Of a stretch of 64,000 bases of DNA, positions 13,858 to 22,562 are shown piece after piece. Source of the stretch: Apostichopus japonicus (Eukaryota; Echinodermata; Holothuroidea; Aspidochirotida; Stichopodidae); the NCBI RefSeq assembly GCF_037975245.1, contig NC_092576.1, positions 27,415,611 to 27,479,610 of the forward strand. The letters run 5' to 3'. The notes under the pieces were generated by a model, which was not told the DNA's origin, made no database searches, and saw only the letters and a program-made list of their open reading frames with translations. Each line of letters begins with the position of its first letter. Position 1 is the stretch's first letter. The translations under genes and the position numbers were made by a program.

Positions 13858-16800
13858 ATTGAATGTGTAGCAAGTGGTACGACAGATATATAGTAAATCA
13901 ATAAAGAATAACACACCAGAAAAATTCCACTTCACGACCTGTTTCGTCCTTTTGGGACACATCAGGCGAAGGTACCTTCGGGCTTAGGTTCGTGACACGA
14001 AGATCCAGGGTTCGATTCCTACCTTCGCCTGATGGGTCCCAAAAGGACGAAACCGGTCGTGAAGTGGAATTTTTCTGGTGTACTATTCTTTATTGATTTA
14101 CTATATATATATATAAATATATTTGATATATATATATGAAAAACATATATATAAAACAAAGTTTCATTTTGATTTATTTCACACCATAATACAAAAGACA
14201 ATACAAGACACCTTGACAATACAGGTCACATGGTCTAGGGTTGACACAGAAAAGTCTGTCCAGCAGACTCATGTCCACTGTGGTCCCTGTACATACAAAA
14301 CAATAATACATTAAGAGAAGTTGGAATGCCTAGCAGCATATATAGAAACACACTAGTCTGGAGTGCTACAAGCATAGGGTTACCATCTCTTATGCGAACG
14401 GGGGGTTCAGCCTTCTTCGCCTTTGTGGGAAACATTTGTTAGGATGTGGGTGGCCAAATTCCAACTCAACCTCATTGCTAAATTTATGCCTTGTCCGATC
14501 AGATCCGTGGAAATGGTTGAAGCACTGTTACTATTGACAATTTCAGACCACCTTGTATAATAAACTAAAAGTTGTTGGAAGGACCTAAAGGTAAGCACGT
14601 TTTTTTATGAAAGGTTTCTAAATCTACCCTGAATGGTCGTGTCAGCGGCAAAAGAGAGGCCATATCTGGAGTAATTTGGTAAGCTCATACTGGCAGTACA
14701 GACAGGTATTAACCCAGTCACTATTTCCTGTATTTACAGTAAGTAGAATGCAGTCACTACTGCACATATGAGATAGTGTCACGTGTGTGACAGCTCAGAG
14801 CAGGAAATAGTCACTGCCTTTTGTTGCCAGGCTCACAATCATTAGCCACTGGCATAAAATAATTAGCCAGTGCCTAACAAGTCTACTTGATAAAAGCAAC
14901 AATTCTCTAGAGCTGGCATATTCATTGAATTATTAAAATACAAAAGCGACATCTGACTGTTCTGACAGAAAAAAACGTTAGAGCATTTTTTAAAATTTAT
15001 TTATTCTTTATTTAATTTCGCCTGAATTTTGATGCCAGCGTGTCACAAACTCTGCAGGACAGGCAGGACAGTCACCATGTGACAGTATAACACAATCAGG
15101 AACACACTGTTGTACACACTATAGTCACTCAGTGCAGGAGGATACTGTACATTCAATATGATGACATCTGAAGGATACAGTCACTGTGTGACAGCTGACA
15201 TCTGAAGGATACAGTCACTGTGTGACAGCTGATATCTGAAAATACAGTCACTGTGTGACAGCTGACATCTGAAGGATACAGTCACTTTGTGACAGCTGAC
15301 ATCTGAAAATACAGTCACTGTGTGACCGCTGACATCTAATGGATACAGTCACTGTGACAGCTGACATCTGAAGGGTACAGTAACTGTGTGACAGCTGACA
15401 TCTGAAGGATACAGTCACTGTGTGACAGCTGACTGCAACAAAGTCAGAGCTACCAGAAGTTAATATCACAAATGTTTAGATCCTATCTAACACAAAATGT
15501 TAAAATTTTGTGTTGGGGGTTTGTTAATGAACTTAAATACAAAATGTGACTGACTTGATATCAATAACTAAATATTCATTTAAGTTTAACTTAATTTTAC
15601 ATACCTGGCGTATCAGACTGGGCCACCCGTATGGCCTCCCTCAAGACTGGGGCGATATCTCGGACGGTTTGGACTGCTGCGCAAAACTTGCAGAGCGGTT
15701 TAAATAACGACATCTGATCTATATTTTGGAGGGCACCTCGACCCTGAAAATGAAGGATATATAAACTTTACACACATAAGGGCATACTGTACAATGATCT
15801 CTCTCCCTGGTTAACGAACATTTTGCAATCAAGCTTTGAGCAACACGATGTGTCCCCCCCCCCCCGTTTCATCTGAACTCCACAAAGGGGAGGCAGACTT
15901 AAAGCATCAGTAGGGTGGGAGGGAGGGAGGGAACATCCACTTTTTTATCCCAACATTTTGACTTTTGAGATGAAAAAAAAACAAATTTTTGCACCTGCTA
16001 TTTCAAAGAAGAGTCTACACAGTAGGCTTTGATTAATCAGGACGGTGATAATGATTTTGTTAAAATCTGCTTAATTTGAATATCTTAAACTGCAAACTTT
16101 GCACAGATTGTCTTTATGTCAAACACTTCGGTCTCGTACCCTAAAATATTACGCAGCACACACATTATTAACAACATTTTGCTTGTAAAAGCACCATTGC
16201 TCACTCAATCCCCCCCCCCCCCCCAATTATTAAGACCCTAGGTCTCGTATACTGTATACATACATTTTGTACTGTTTGTGTCTTGGTTGGGGGAGGGGGA
16301 ATCATGGAAATCAGTTTGTATCCACAGCAGAACCATAAACCACATTCGCCCTACTGTATGCAAACCCCCTTCAACTACTGTAGGCCTACCCATGTCCCTA
16401 TTCCCAGTTAGCTTACACATGTTTATCAAGACAGGCAGACTTAACACTAGAGTCCTATTGTCCTACTGTACTGTACAGTAGTTCAACACTCATCCCATTC
16501 TTGTTTTTTTTCTTTCCCTTTCAGATATCTCCAACTGCACCTGTGTAGCTGTAGATAGTCCACCCATTCTGTACGTGGCTTGGGGTCAAATTCACTCCAG
16601 CAGGAAGCATAGACCTTCACTTAGAGATCATTGAGCTTGTCCATACAACAATACAGTACTGTAAATTCTATTGGCTAAACTGGTGTCTAAGAAAGTTCTT
16701 TCTTTACTGTACAGTACAATGTCGACCAGGTTGTAGTATTGGCCACCTACTGTGAAGAGCCTACAATACAGTATAATGCCATACTGTATGTACAATGTCG

Positions 16801-19800
16801 ACCCTGTTGTAGTACTGGCCACCTACTGTGAAGAGCCTACAATACAGCATAATGCCATACAGTATGTACAATGTCGACCACTTTGTAGCATTGCCCCCCC
16901 CCCCGTATTGTGAAATGACTACAATACAGTACAGTTGCCATACAGTACAATGTTGACCACATTGTACATATTGTTGGCCCCCTACTGTGAAAAGCCTACA
17001 AATACAGTATAATGTCGAACACGTTGTATTGGCCACCTAATGTGCAAAGCCTACAATAGAGCATTATCCTGATCATGAAAATTTGGTTCCCATCAAGACC
17101 CAAATGAATGTCCCATCTACGGCGATGTCGAGAAGTCTTTTGAGAAACAGCTTTGCTGACTACGAGATGGCAGATGAAGGAAGTGGATCATAAGGCCCCG
17201 ATGTGGGGGTTAATCGGGGGGGGTGTTTGCTTTTTGTGGAGTAAAGACATGCATCCTGGGAGAAGTGATGTAAATATCTTCATACCTTTAATAGCGAAAC
17301 AGCTGCTCCTCCCATTAACAGGACAGGAGTCTCTGCCATCTGTGCGTTCTTCACCGCTGTGATGGTGTTTGTGAGACAGGGGCCCGCGGTCACCACAGCC
17401 GCACCGATGGCACCGGTCATCCTGGCCACTGCATCGGCGGCAAAGACAGCCGTAACCTGGGAAACAAAAAAATTGAAACAATTTGACTGAAGTACTATAG
17501 CAGAACTACTGTACAAACACTGATTATAGCTGGCATTGGAGCAGAGATAGGAATTTATGATATTCAAATTGGATTTCTCATATATAAATAAAGTCATAGA
17601 TATATGTGATGAGACAAGTGAACATCAAACTAGCTGTCTGTTTTCATACAGCTCTGTCATGATTGTTTAAATTACAAATCTCCACTTTTTGGGAAACCAT
17701 ATAAATACAGTATTGTTCATACATATTCCCCACACCATAGGATCATAGTTTTGGTCCCCAACATGAAAAGTAAGTCACACGTTGGAGACCTGTGAGTGTG
17801 CTGAGTCACTGTTTAACAGACTGTACATCCCTCCTTATACAACCTACAGTAGAGCCTATAGACCCATCTACATTTTTCACTGTCAGAACCTTCTTGAATA
17901 CTGTAGTAGGTGATTGCTTCTGTTATTACTTTGATAAGTTCTACCCATATGGCACCTATGTTCTACAGTAGTAGCCAGCCTGCTGTTACCTCTTGTTGTT
18001 ATTATTGGAATCATGGTATTATGACAAAGCAAATTTTTTGGGCCTGAACATTGTTTTATCTCTGACAGAGTATGCTTTGATCACAGAGAGGGGTTCACCC
18101 GGTTCACCAATCAGCCTTTAGTTAGTGTTCATGTTTTGTAGGCAGGTTCTGTATGCATTAATCTTGTATTGGTAGGAGACGAACCATATATTTGTTGGTA
18201 TTTAATGACCTTTACATGCATAACTGTACGGTCAAAAAGTTTATGAACGTTTAGACTAGTTGATAGACAAGTTTAAAGGTGATAGGTCTGTTTTCTACTG
18301 TATACAGCAAACAGTGTACAGTTCATGACAGATATATTTCCATGACGAACGAAGTAGATAAATATGTTCAGTGTGATTGATGTTACGATGGTGCAACTTA
18401 AAGAAAATGTATGGAGGGAGAAAAAAAAACAAAATTCTAGACAACCGTATGTGCTTACTAAAATCTACAAGCAAACCATTTTATGGAACTATAAAGTCTG
18501 TAAAGGGTTTTAGAGGAAATTTTGTCAAAGTTAGACTGATTTCACTACATGATACAGAAGGAGATAAACTGTACAAAACTGCTAGAGCAAGTAGATGAGA
18601 AAGTGTAACAGTAAGTGAGAGGACAGGTGAATCAGAAAAGCACAGTACTTGAGTGTGATTCAGTCAACAGCACTACTCCAGATAGAGGGTGCTCAGGTTG
18701 TGGGGAGACAGGTAAGCGAGGAACGAAGTAAATAATTTATCCGGTACATTGCACAGCAATTTGCTGTGCAAAAGCGGGAAAATTGTTATGCAAGTGCAAA
18801 GATGCATGTATGGTATATGTAAGCAGCTTTTGTTAACATGTACACAGGAACCATGGTATTTTACACAGGAACCATGGTATTTTACACAGGAACCATGGTA
18901 TTTTACACAGGAACCATGGCATTTTACACAGGAACCATGGCATTTTACACAGGAACCATGGCATTTTACACAGGAACCAGGGTATTTTACACAGGAACCA
19001 GGGTATTTTACACAGAATCCAGGGTATTTTACACAGGAACCAGGGTGTTTTATAAGAAAGGAAGTTGAAAAAGCCTGTTACTGTACACTGTACTGTAGAT
19101 GTACCAAATTTGAACACTTAACTGTGTTTTTTAAATTATTGCCCTGGTGATTGAAACAGTGAGGTTATGTGTAAAATAATATAGTAGAGTGTTGTGGTCA
19201 AGTGGTAAAAGGCAGTCGGCTTGTAACATAAGGTTTGCAGGTTTGAGTCCTGGCCAGATCATTGCATTGTGTCCTTGGGCTCCATTGAATCTTTACCCAG
19301 GTCACCAGCTGTATCAATTGGGACTTGTGAGGTAACTTGTAAATATACAGTAGTCCCATGCACCGGTTTGCAGCTGCACCCTATGGGGAAATCCCCCAAG
19401 GGACACATTGACATGGTTGTGCACTGTAGTGCCCCAGAAGGGATTGTTTGAATTGTGCACACTTTGGTGGGTGGGTGTGACGACAAGTCAACAATGACCA
19501 GGGGTTAAGTGTTGTAAAGTACTGTACTCCTGTGATGACCCTTGGCCTTGAACCAAACTGTAAAACCTTCAATTTTCAACCAAAGCACTGATAATACAGT
19601 GAACTGTATACTGTATCTCTCTATTTGGATTTCATCATTGTACAGTTGCAGGTACAGTATGACACCATTAACTAGCTTTAGCTCATTTAAGTCTCTGCAA
19701 TGAAAATATTGTATAAAGCTATGCACCCAAGCATCACAACCTACCAGTTGATTGTTCATACAATTACATATGTTTTGTTTTTAAACAACCATCTATAGTA

Positions 19801-22562
19801 TTGTTCAAAGAAATTTGGGCTCTTTTGTGAAGAACTTATTATCTTTTTCTTTAAAAGAAAGATAAAAGTTCATAATTATTCAATAATGTATTTTATTATG
19901 TTTTGCATAGACAGGCCTACAGTAGTTTGTGAGTGTACAGTATATATATACTACTTAAGGTTCATTTATCAAAAACAAAACAAAACAAAATGTCCCATGG
20001 TCTGGACGGACAAGCAGTTTTGAAGACTTTGCGGCCCGGGCTAGGACATAGCGTCCCGGCCACGGAATTCTGTGTATTTGTAACAATGCTGGCATTACTT
20101 AAGAGTGCTAATTATTGTCAAAATAAATCTACTGTACAACTCTGATGAATGTGCAGTATACATTATGTGCTCAGGCTAAAATAGCTGCAAGCAAACATAC
20201 CGTACTGTTACTACTGTACATGAACAGAGCTCTGTGTTTGAGATGTCTGCAGTCGATTGATTCTCGGCAAACTTACTCAAATTAATTAAGACATGATCTG
20301 CCACAAGGACAATAAATTTGTTTACCTCTGCACTAAAGTACAACAAATTGTTGACTTGACCATTCCACAATCTACACAACGCGATACCCCTTGGACGATG
20401 AAATCACTGTAACAACTGTACACAGATTCACAAATTAATGTGTGTGTATTCTATACAGTTCCTGATAATGACAGAATTTAGCTTCCAGGCCCTGTACTAA
20501 CAGGGAGCTGCTACTGTAGAAGATACAGTGTTCAACAACCACCTTGTACTGTAGCATGTACTAGGTATATACTCAGCAAGGCAGACCTACTGTGTAGGAC
20601 AGGAGCAAACTGTGCACTATCTACTGTGACTCTGTACTGTACTGTACAGTATGATACTGTAACTGTAATGTAATGTAACATACTGTTACATATTGTACTG
20701 TATCAATGATAATACTGTACCTCTGTAACGTACTGTACTGTAACAAACTGTACTGTAACTTACTGTAACTTTGTATCTATTGTACTGTAACTACAGCATG
20801 TACTGTACTTTAATACAGTATCATACTGTTACTCTGTAATGTACAGCTCTACATATTGTAACTGTACATATCATACTGTAAAGTAATGTTCTGTTACGTG
20901 CAGTATATATACTGCACAGTATCATACTGTTACTCTGTAATGTACAGCTACATACTGTAACTGTACTGTACTGTATGTGTCATACTGTAAATCTTAATGT
21001 TATGTTACGTTCTGTATAGATATTGTAAAGTAACTGTAACTGTACTGTATCATACTGTAACTGTACTGTACTGTATGTGTCATACTGTAACTCTTAATGT
21101 TCTGTTACGTGCTGTATAGATACTGTACAGTATCATACTGTAACCGTAACTACAAACTGTACTGTATCATACTGTAACTCTGTAACATACTGTACTGTAT
21201 CATACTGTACAGTGTACAGTAACTCTTAATGTACTGTTACGTACAGTACTGTATCTGTATAGTACAGTATCATACTGTTACTTAACTGGCTTGAAGAAGC
21301 TGTTCGCTATAACTTTATTCAATTCTGGCAGCCCCTAGATGCGATATATATGAAAAATCTCATATTTAACGATATTAAACACATGTGGCCAAAAATCTCA
21401 AATCGCATCAACTCAAAAAATAGAACTACTGTACATGTAGGTAGATATTTCAGCATGGCCATCAATAATTCTCATTCTGGGAATGATTAATGAATATATA
21501 GCAACAAACTGAAACATTCCCCCAAAAGATAAAAGCTCTCTAATTTACTTTGTGTATGATCTAAATGGTAAACAGGTACAGTAACGGGGAATAATTTACC
21601 CAGTGTTGATCACTTCGCACACGCTATATACAAAAACGGTCAAATTGTTGTGCATATTAAGATATATAGCAGTTTTTTGGGGTACAAAGGAGCCCAAAGT
21701 AAATTTTATAAACATACTTTAAGCCAGTGAGCTTTCAAAAATACGAAACACCAAAGTTTTAACAACAAATAAATCCCAAGGTTATCCTCTTTTCAATATC
21801 ATGGCTACTTTTTTAAGATTGGTGGTCCGTTCCCCCACCCCCTTCCCTCTACACTCTCCTAATGAAGAATAAAGAAAAACAGGGATTACATTTGGAGAAT
21901 TTGAAAACACTTTTTTCTTCTCGCATAATAATACATGTACGGCAAACGCTACTTGGCTTTGCAAGGAGTCTGCCTTACCATGACGACCTATTAAGGCCCG
22001 GTCACACTATACAGATTTTTTATCAAAATGCTATCCGATTTTCCCCTAGGAACCAAAACAGCCAGTTTTTTGTTCGGGTCTTCTAGCCACGGTGATAAAG
22101 GACCTGATTTGCTATCTATTGAGCCATTCCGATGTGGAGTTAGCCCTCTCCTAACTTTTGATATTGACTCCATTTCCTTTTATCGGATAGCTATCCAATT
22201 TCTCTTCCAATTTTTATCATTTTTCGGTGTGACGTCACTTCAGAATGTAGTCCGTTCCAGATCTGGAGTAGGTTTTCGAATATTCCACTGCAGTCATTAC
22301 ATTCACTACCACAAACCTCACTCTTCGACCTATAATCGGAAAAATCGGTCCGTTTTCCGATAAAATATCGCTGTAGTGTGACCAGGGCTTTACCATGGCT
22401 TACCTCATGCCTCGTGTTTATCACTCGGATGCCTTCTCTCTCCGCTGCGACGTTAATCGGTGAAATGTGACCTCCGCATAGTGTGAAGAGGAACTTGACC
22501 CCATGAGCTTTCAGAACCTCAGCCACGATGTCACCTCCATTACTCTTGCTGTTTACAACAGG
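1691..22562 (-). CDS. ILVBL: ILVBL / 2-hydroxyacyl-CoA lyase 2 (acetolactate synthase-like), 12 exons, 5' end missing
   Basis: Thiamine-diphosphate-dependent lyase of the ILVBL family, which in vertebrates is an ER-anchored 2-hydroxyacyl-CoA lyase. Exons in transcription order: 22404-22562, 17286-17456, 15605-15743, 13588-13699, 10586-10686, 9266-9375, 8971-9094, 6692-6786, 6164-6318, 4726-4863, 2768-3041, 1691-1876. All phases join without a frameshift, giving 587 codons plus TGA; human ILVBL is about 632 residues. Visible landmarks are the [10 protein letters not shown] motif, the catalytic glutamate in NTRHE at the end of the first exon, [11 protein letters not shown] in the middle domain, [13 protein letters not shown], and the ThDP/Mg motif GDG...VVGNDACW. 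The start codon and N-terminal membrane anchor (about 45 residues) were not found between 22.6 and 37 kb. Introns are repeat-rich, but the coding sequence looks intact and functional. Confidence 0.95.
1877..2767 (-). other. ILVBL intron k-l with GC-rich repeat relic
   Basis: No coding sequence is seen in this intron. A G/C-rich palindromic patch at 2344-2410 begins GGCGTAGGGGGCGGGG and resembles the ends of the hAT-like MITEs near 27,981 and 4,920, but no matching right terminus is visible. A short TTA/ATT microsatellite lies at about 2475-2502. Confidence 0.4.
2768..3041 (-). CDS. ILVBL: ILVBL exon k
   Basis: This is the largest exon. It encodes [20 protein letters not shown], the ThDP/Mg-binding [15 protein letters not shown] and [17 protein letters not shown]. 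The acceptor is CCTCTAG|GCC and the donor ACG|GTGAGT. GDG followed by ND at the expected spacing supports an active cofactor site. Confidence 0.96.
3910..4735 (-). repeat. 28-bp minisatellite (about 29 copies) seeded from the exon j 5' splice site
   Basis: The plus-strand unit is CTCCTACCTGAGGATGTCAC followed by TTTAT(A/T)TC. On the transcribed strand each unit reads ACATCCTCAG|GTAGGAGG, matching the true exon j end and donor at 4726. Units differ mainly at one position: TTTATTT gives AATAAA on the minus strand (roughly 20 units) and TTTATAT gives TATAAA (about 9). The two types alternate in the left half, while units nearest the exon are all AATAAA. A few units have CTAAGG or CTATGG, and one lacks three bases near 4477. 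Confidence 0.95.
4726..4863 (-). CDS. ILVBL: ILVBL exon j
   Basis: The exon encodes [20 protein letters not shown] and then [17 protein letters not shown], the start of the C-terminal ThDP domain. The acceptor is ATTCCAG|GAAG and the donor CTCAG|GTAGGA. The donor and the last 10 or so exon bases are the founder of the 28-bp array that follows directly in the intron. Confidence 0.95.
4920..5179. mobile_element. hAT-like MITE with 12-bp TIRs and 8-bp target duplication
   Basis: The 260-bp element starts CAGGCGCGTAGC and ends GCTACGCGCCTG, perfect terminal inverted repeats of 12 bp. It is flanked by AAAGTCAT at 4912-4919 and again at 5180-5187. An 8-bp duplication and TIRs of this kind indicate a non-autonomous hAT-type element. 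It carries a G-run near 4936 and no reading frame. It sits about 50 bases upstream of ILVBL exon j in the transcript direction. Confidence 0.88.
6164..6318 (-). CDS. ILVBL: ILVBL exon i
   Basis: The exon encodes [20 protein letters not shown] and [19 protein letters not shown], linking the middle and C-terminal domains. The acceptor is TTGTTCAG|AAT and the donor CTT|GTAAGT. Confidence 0.95.
6480..6745 (-). repeat. Tandem duplication covering the end and donor of ILVBL exon h
   Basis: Sequence at about 6486-6597 is repeated at about 6630-6736 (period near 140). The copy further from the true exon holds the last 60 or so bases of exon h, including an intact GTAAGT donor, but has substitutions and lacks the exon's 5' half and acceptor. 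Introns on both copies begin with the same ATATACATATTCATTA-like sequence. Confidence 0.9.
6692..6786 (-). CDS. ILVBL: ILVBL exon h
   Basis: This exon encodes [20 protein letters not shown] followed by [11 protein letters not shown] in the middle domain. The acceptor is TTCCCAG|GTG and the donor CTT|GTAAGT. Its 3' half plus donor is duplicated at about 6552-6610. Confidence 0.95.
7433..8708. repeat. 28-bp minisatellite, about 45 copies, in ILVBL intron g-h
   Basis: The consensus unit is GCACATTTTGTATGTAGCAT followed by ATTGTAAT. The unit has no in-frame stops in some frames, which creates long but meaningless open frames on both strands. Some units expand to contain TTTATTTTATATATAATTTG. The unit length equals that of the array at 3910-4735, but the sequence is unrelated. 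Confidence 0.95.
8971..9094 (-). CDS. ILVBL: ILVBL exon g
   Basis: The exon encodes [20 protein letters not shown] and [15 protein letters not shown] in the middle domain. The acceptor is TTAACAG|GCA and the donor CCG|GTGAGT. The glycine-rich [13 protein letters not shown] segment is characteristic of the family. Confidence 0.95.
9266..9375 (-). CDS. ILVBL: ILVBL exon f
   Basis: The exon encodes [20 protein letters not shown] followed by [16 protein letters not shown], the start of the central Rossmann-type domain. The acceptor is CTTTACAG|TACAG; a second AG five bases in would break the frame. The donor is GAG|GTGACG, weaker than usual. The first 25 bases and the acceptor are repeated twice more in the upstream intron. 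Confidence 0.93.
9351..9682 (-). repeat. Triplicated 110-113 bp block covering the acceptor of ILVBL exon f
   Basis: Blocks begin CTGACTAATTCTACAGCTTG at 9351, 9464 and 9574. Each contains the first 25 bases of exon f, its acceptor, and about 75 bases of upstream intron. Only the first block continues into the full exon; the other two supply upstream decoy acceptors. Copies two and three are nearly identical, so the third arose recently. Confidence 0.93.
10005..10175 (+). mobile_element. SINE family A (tRNA-derived), copy 1
   Basis: The head has a tRNA-like A-box region in TAGCCTGGTTAGGGTGTCC and a B box GGTTCGAATCC. It is followed by the family tail CACTGTTCTGAATTTTCCAA and a TA run. The same head and tail recur at 25.86, 29.68, 30.05 and 50.15 kb. 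It lies in ILVBL intron e-f. Confidence 0.88.
10586..10686 (-). CDS. ILVBL: ILVBL exon e
   Basis: This exon encodes [20 protein letters not shown] and [13 protein letters not shown], with the family's conserved NIFAGGFEL. The acceptor is CTTCCAG|GTAC and the donor CAAG|GTAAAG. The intron on its 3' side carries the tandem copies of the next exon's acceptor. Confidence 0.95.
10767..11211. repeat. 53-bp tandem repeat, about 8 copies
   Basis: The unit begins AAACACCTGTGTAAAGTGTG and continues with TGGTTTTGTCAATGCCTATC and ACTGACTACC. Copies are 85-95% alike by eye. The array lies just upstream of ILVBL exon e in the transcript direction and carries no splice-site copy. Confidence 0.92.
12340..12800. 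repeat. About 105-bp tandem repeat, 4-5 copies
   Basis: The unit contains CTGTATCATTAAACTGTAGA, TGTGAGCACTACAAAACAAC, ATGTTACCATAGATACGGTA and GAGTTCCCTATTGATGAGAT. One copy has an internal GCTACC duplication. It lies within ILVBL intron d-e. Confidence 0.92.
13588..13699 (-). CDS. ILVBL: ILVBL exon d
   Basis: The exon encodes [20 protein letters not shown] and then LMSKIVN, the junction between the N-terminal and middle domains. The acceptor is CTTCCAG|GTCC and the donor CAT|GTGAGT. Its length of 112 bases fits phase 1 in and phase 2 out. Confidence 0.95.
13726..13852. repeat. TA-rich microsatellite
   Basis: An (AT)n tract interspersed with CTATATA and GTATATA variants. It produces spurious Tyr-Ile reading frames on both strands. 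A second TA tract at 14101-14152 flanks the inverted repeat on the other side. Confidence 0.95.
13886..14108. repeat. Large inverted repeat (89-bp arms, 45-bp loop)
   Basis: The left arm 13886-13974 and right arm 14020-14108 are reverse complements with few mismatches. The arms include CCACTTCACGACC and GTTTCGTCCTTTTGGGACAC. The loop holds a tRNA-like GGTTCGATTCC B box. Both outer ends merge into TA tracts. This resembles a foldback element or a head-to-head pair of SINE-derived sequences and could extrude a hairpin in the ILVBL transcript. Confidence 0.92.
15145..15432. repeat. 33-38 bp tandem repeat, about 8 copies
   Basis: The unit is GACATCTGAAGGATACAGTC followed by ACTGTGTGACAGCT. Some copies have AAAATACAGT in place of AGGATACAGT. 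It lies near ILVBL exon c, within intron c-d. Confidence 0.92.
15605..15743 (-). CDS. ILVBL: ILVBL exon c
   Basis: This exon encodes [20 protein letters not shown] and then [20 protein letters not shown], the end of the N-terminal ThDP domain. The acceptor is TTTTCAG|GGT and the donor CCAG|GTATGT. It leaves one base that pairs with GT at the next exon start. Confidence 0.95.
16690..17060. repeat. About 82-bp tandem repeat, 4-5 copies
   Basis: The unit contains ACAATGTCGACCAGGTTGTA, GTATTGGCCACCTACTGTGA and AGAGCCTACAATACAGTATA. One copy is interrupted by a C-run near 16895. Long C-runs also occur at about 15856 and 16210. It lies within ILVBL intron b-c. Confidence 0.85.
17286..17456 (-). 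CDS. ILVBL: ILVBL exon b
   Basis: The 57-codon exon starts [18 protein letters not shown] and continues with [20 protein letters not shown], core of the pyrimidine-binding domain. The acceptor is CCCAG|GTT and the donor AAG|GTATGA, phase 0 on both sides. Most family members have TAGPGLTN; this copy has a cysteine in place of the glycine. Confidence 0.95.
18838..19055. repeat. 21-bp tandem repeat, about 10 copies
   Basis: The unit is TTTTACACAGGAACCATGGTA or a close variant, with GGTA and GGCA types clustered. Because 21 is divisible by three, all open frames become heptapeptide repeats such as FTQEPWY. There is no gene context; it lies within ILVBL intron a-b. Confidence 0.95.
19190..19575 (+). 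mobile_element. SINE family B (tRNA-derived), copy 1
   Basis: A tRNA-like head has the A box TGGTCAAGTGGTAAAAGGCA and B box GGTTTGAGTCC. A body follows with GCACCGGTTTGCAGCTGCAC, TTGAATTGTGCACACTTTGG and AATGACCAGGGGTTAAGT. A second, head-less copy lies at 30,471-30,755. It is not a functional tRNA gene. Confidence 0.85.
20510..21285. repeat. TACTGTA-rich low-complexity satellite
   Basis: Dense repeats of TACTGTA, GTACAGTA and CATACTGTAACT fill this stretch. They are frequently self-complementary (TACTGTACAGTA). Isolated copies of the same heptamer are scattered through 16-24 kb. No coding potential is seen. Confidence 0.85.
21991..22392. mobile_element. PIF/Harbinger-like MITE with TTA target duplication
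   Basis: The 396-bp element at 21994-22389 is flanked by TTA on both sides. Its left end AGGCCCGGTCACACTATACA and the reverse complement of its right end AGCCCTGGTCACACTACAGC match at about 25 of 31 positions. GTCACAC-type TIRs with a TWA duplication are typical of Harbinger-derived MITEs. The right edge lies about 11 bases inside the intron after ILVBL exon a. Confidence 0.87.
22404..22562 (-). CDS. ILVBL: ILVBL exon a (first one found)
   Basis: This exon encodes [20 protein letters not shown] through [22 protein letters not shown], the start of the ThDP pyrimidine-binding domain. It ends with the glutamate that activates ThDP. The acceptor is TTTTCATAG|CCT and the donor GAG|GTAAGC, phase 0 at both ends. 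A second acceptor 14 bases inside (AACAG|CAAG) is possible but less natural. A Harbinger-like element ends only about 11 bases into the following intron, and a degraded copy of the exon start lies near 23202-23250. Confidence 0.92.

Noticed and set aside
18749-19150. 133-codon frame with FTQEPWY heptapeptide repeats
   Set aside because: It is created by a 21-bp tandem repeat; both strands are open in the same way and no splice or promoter support exists.
19190-19265. tRNA gene
   Set aside because: A and B boxes are present, but the acceptor stem cannot pair and the sequence continues into a repeated SINE body; the same holds at 10.05, 25.9 and 50.2 kb.
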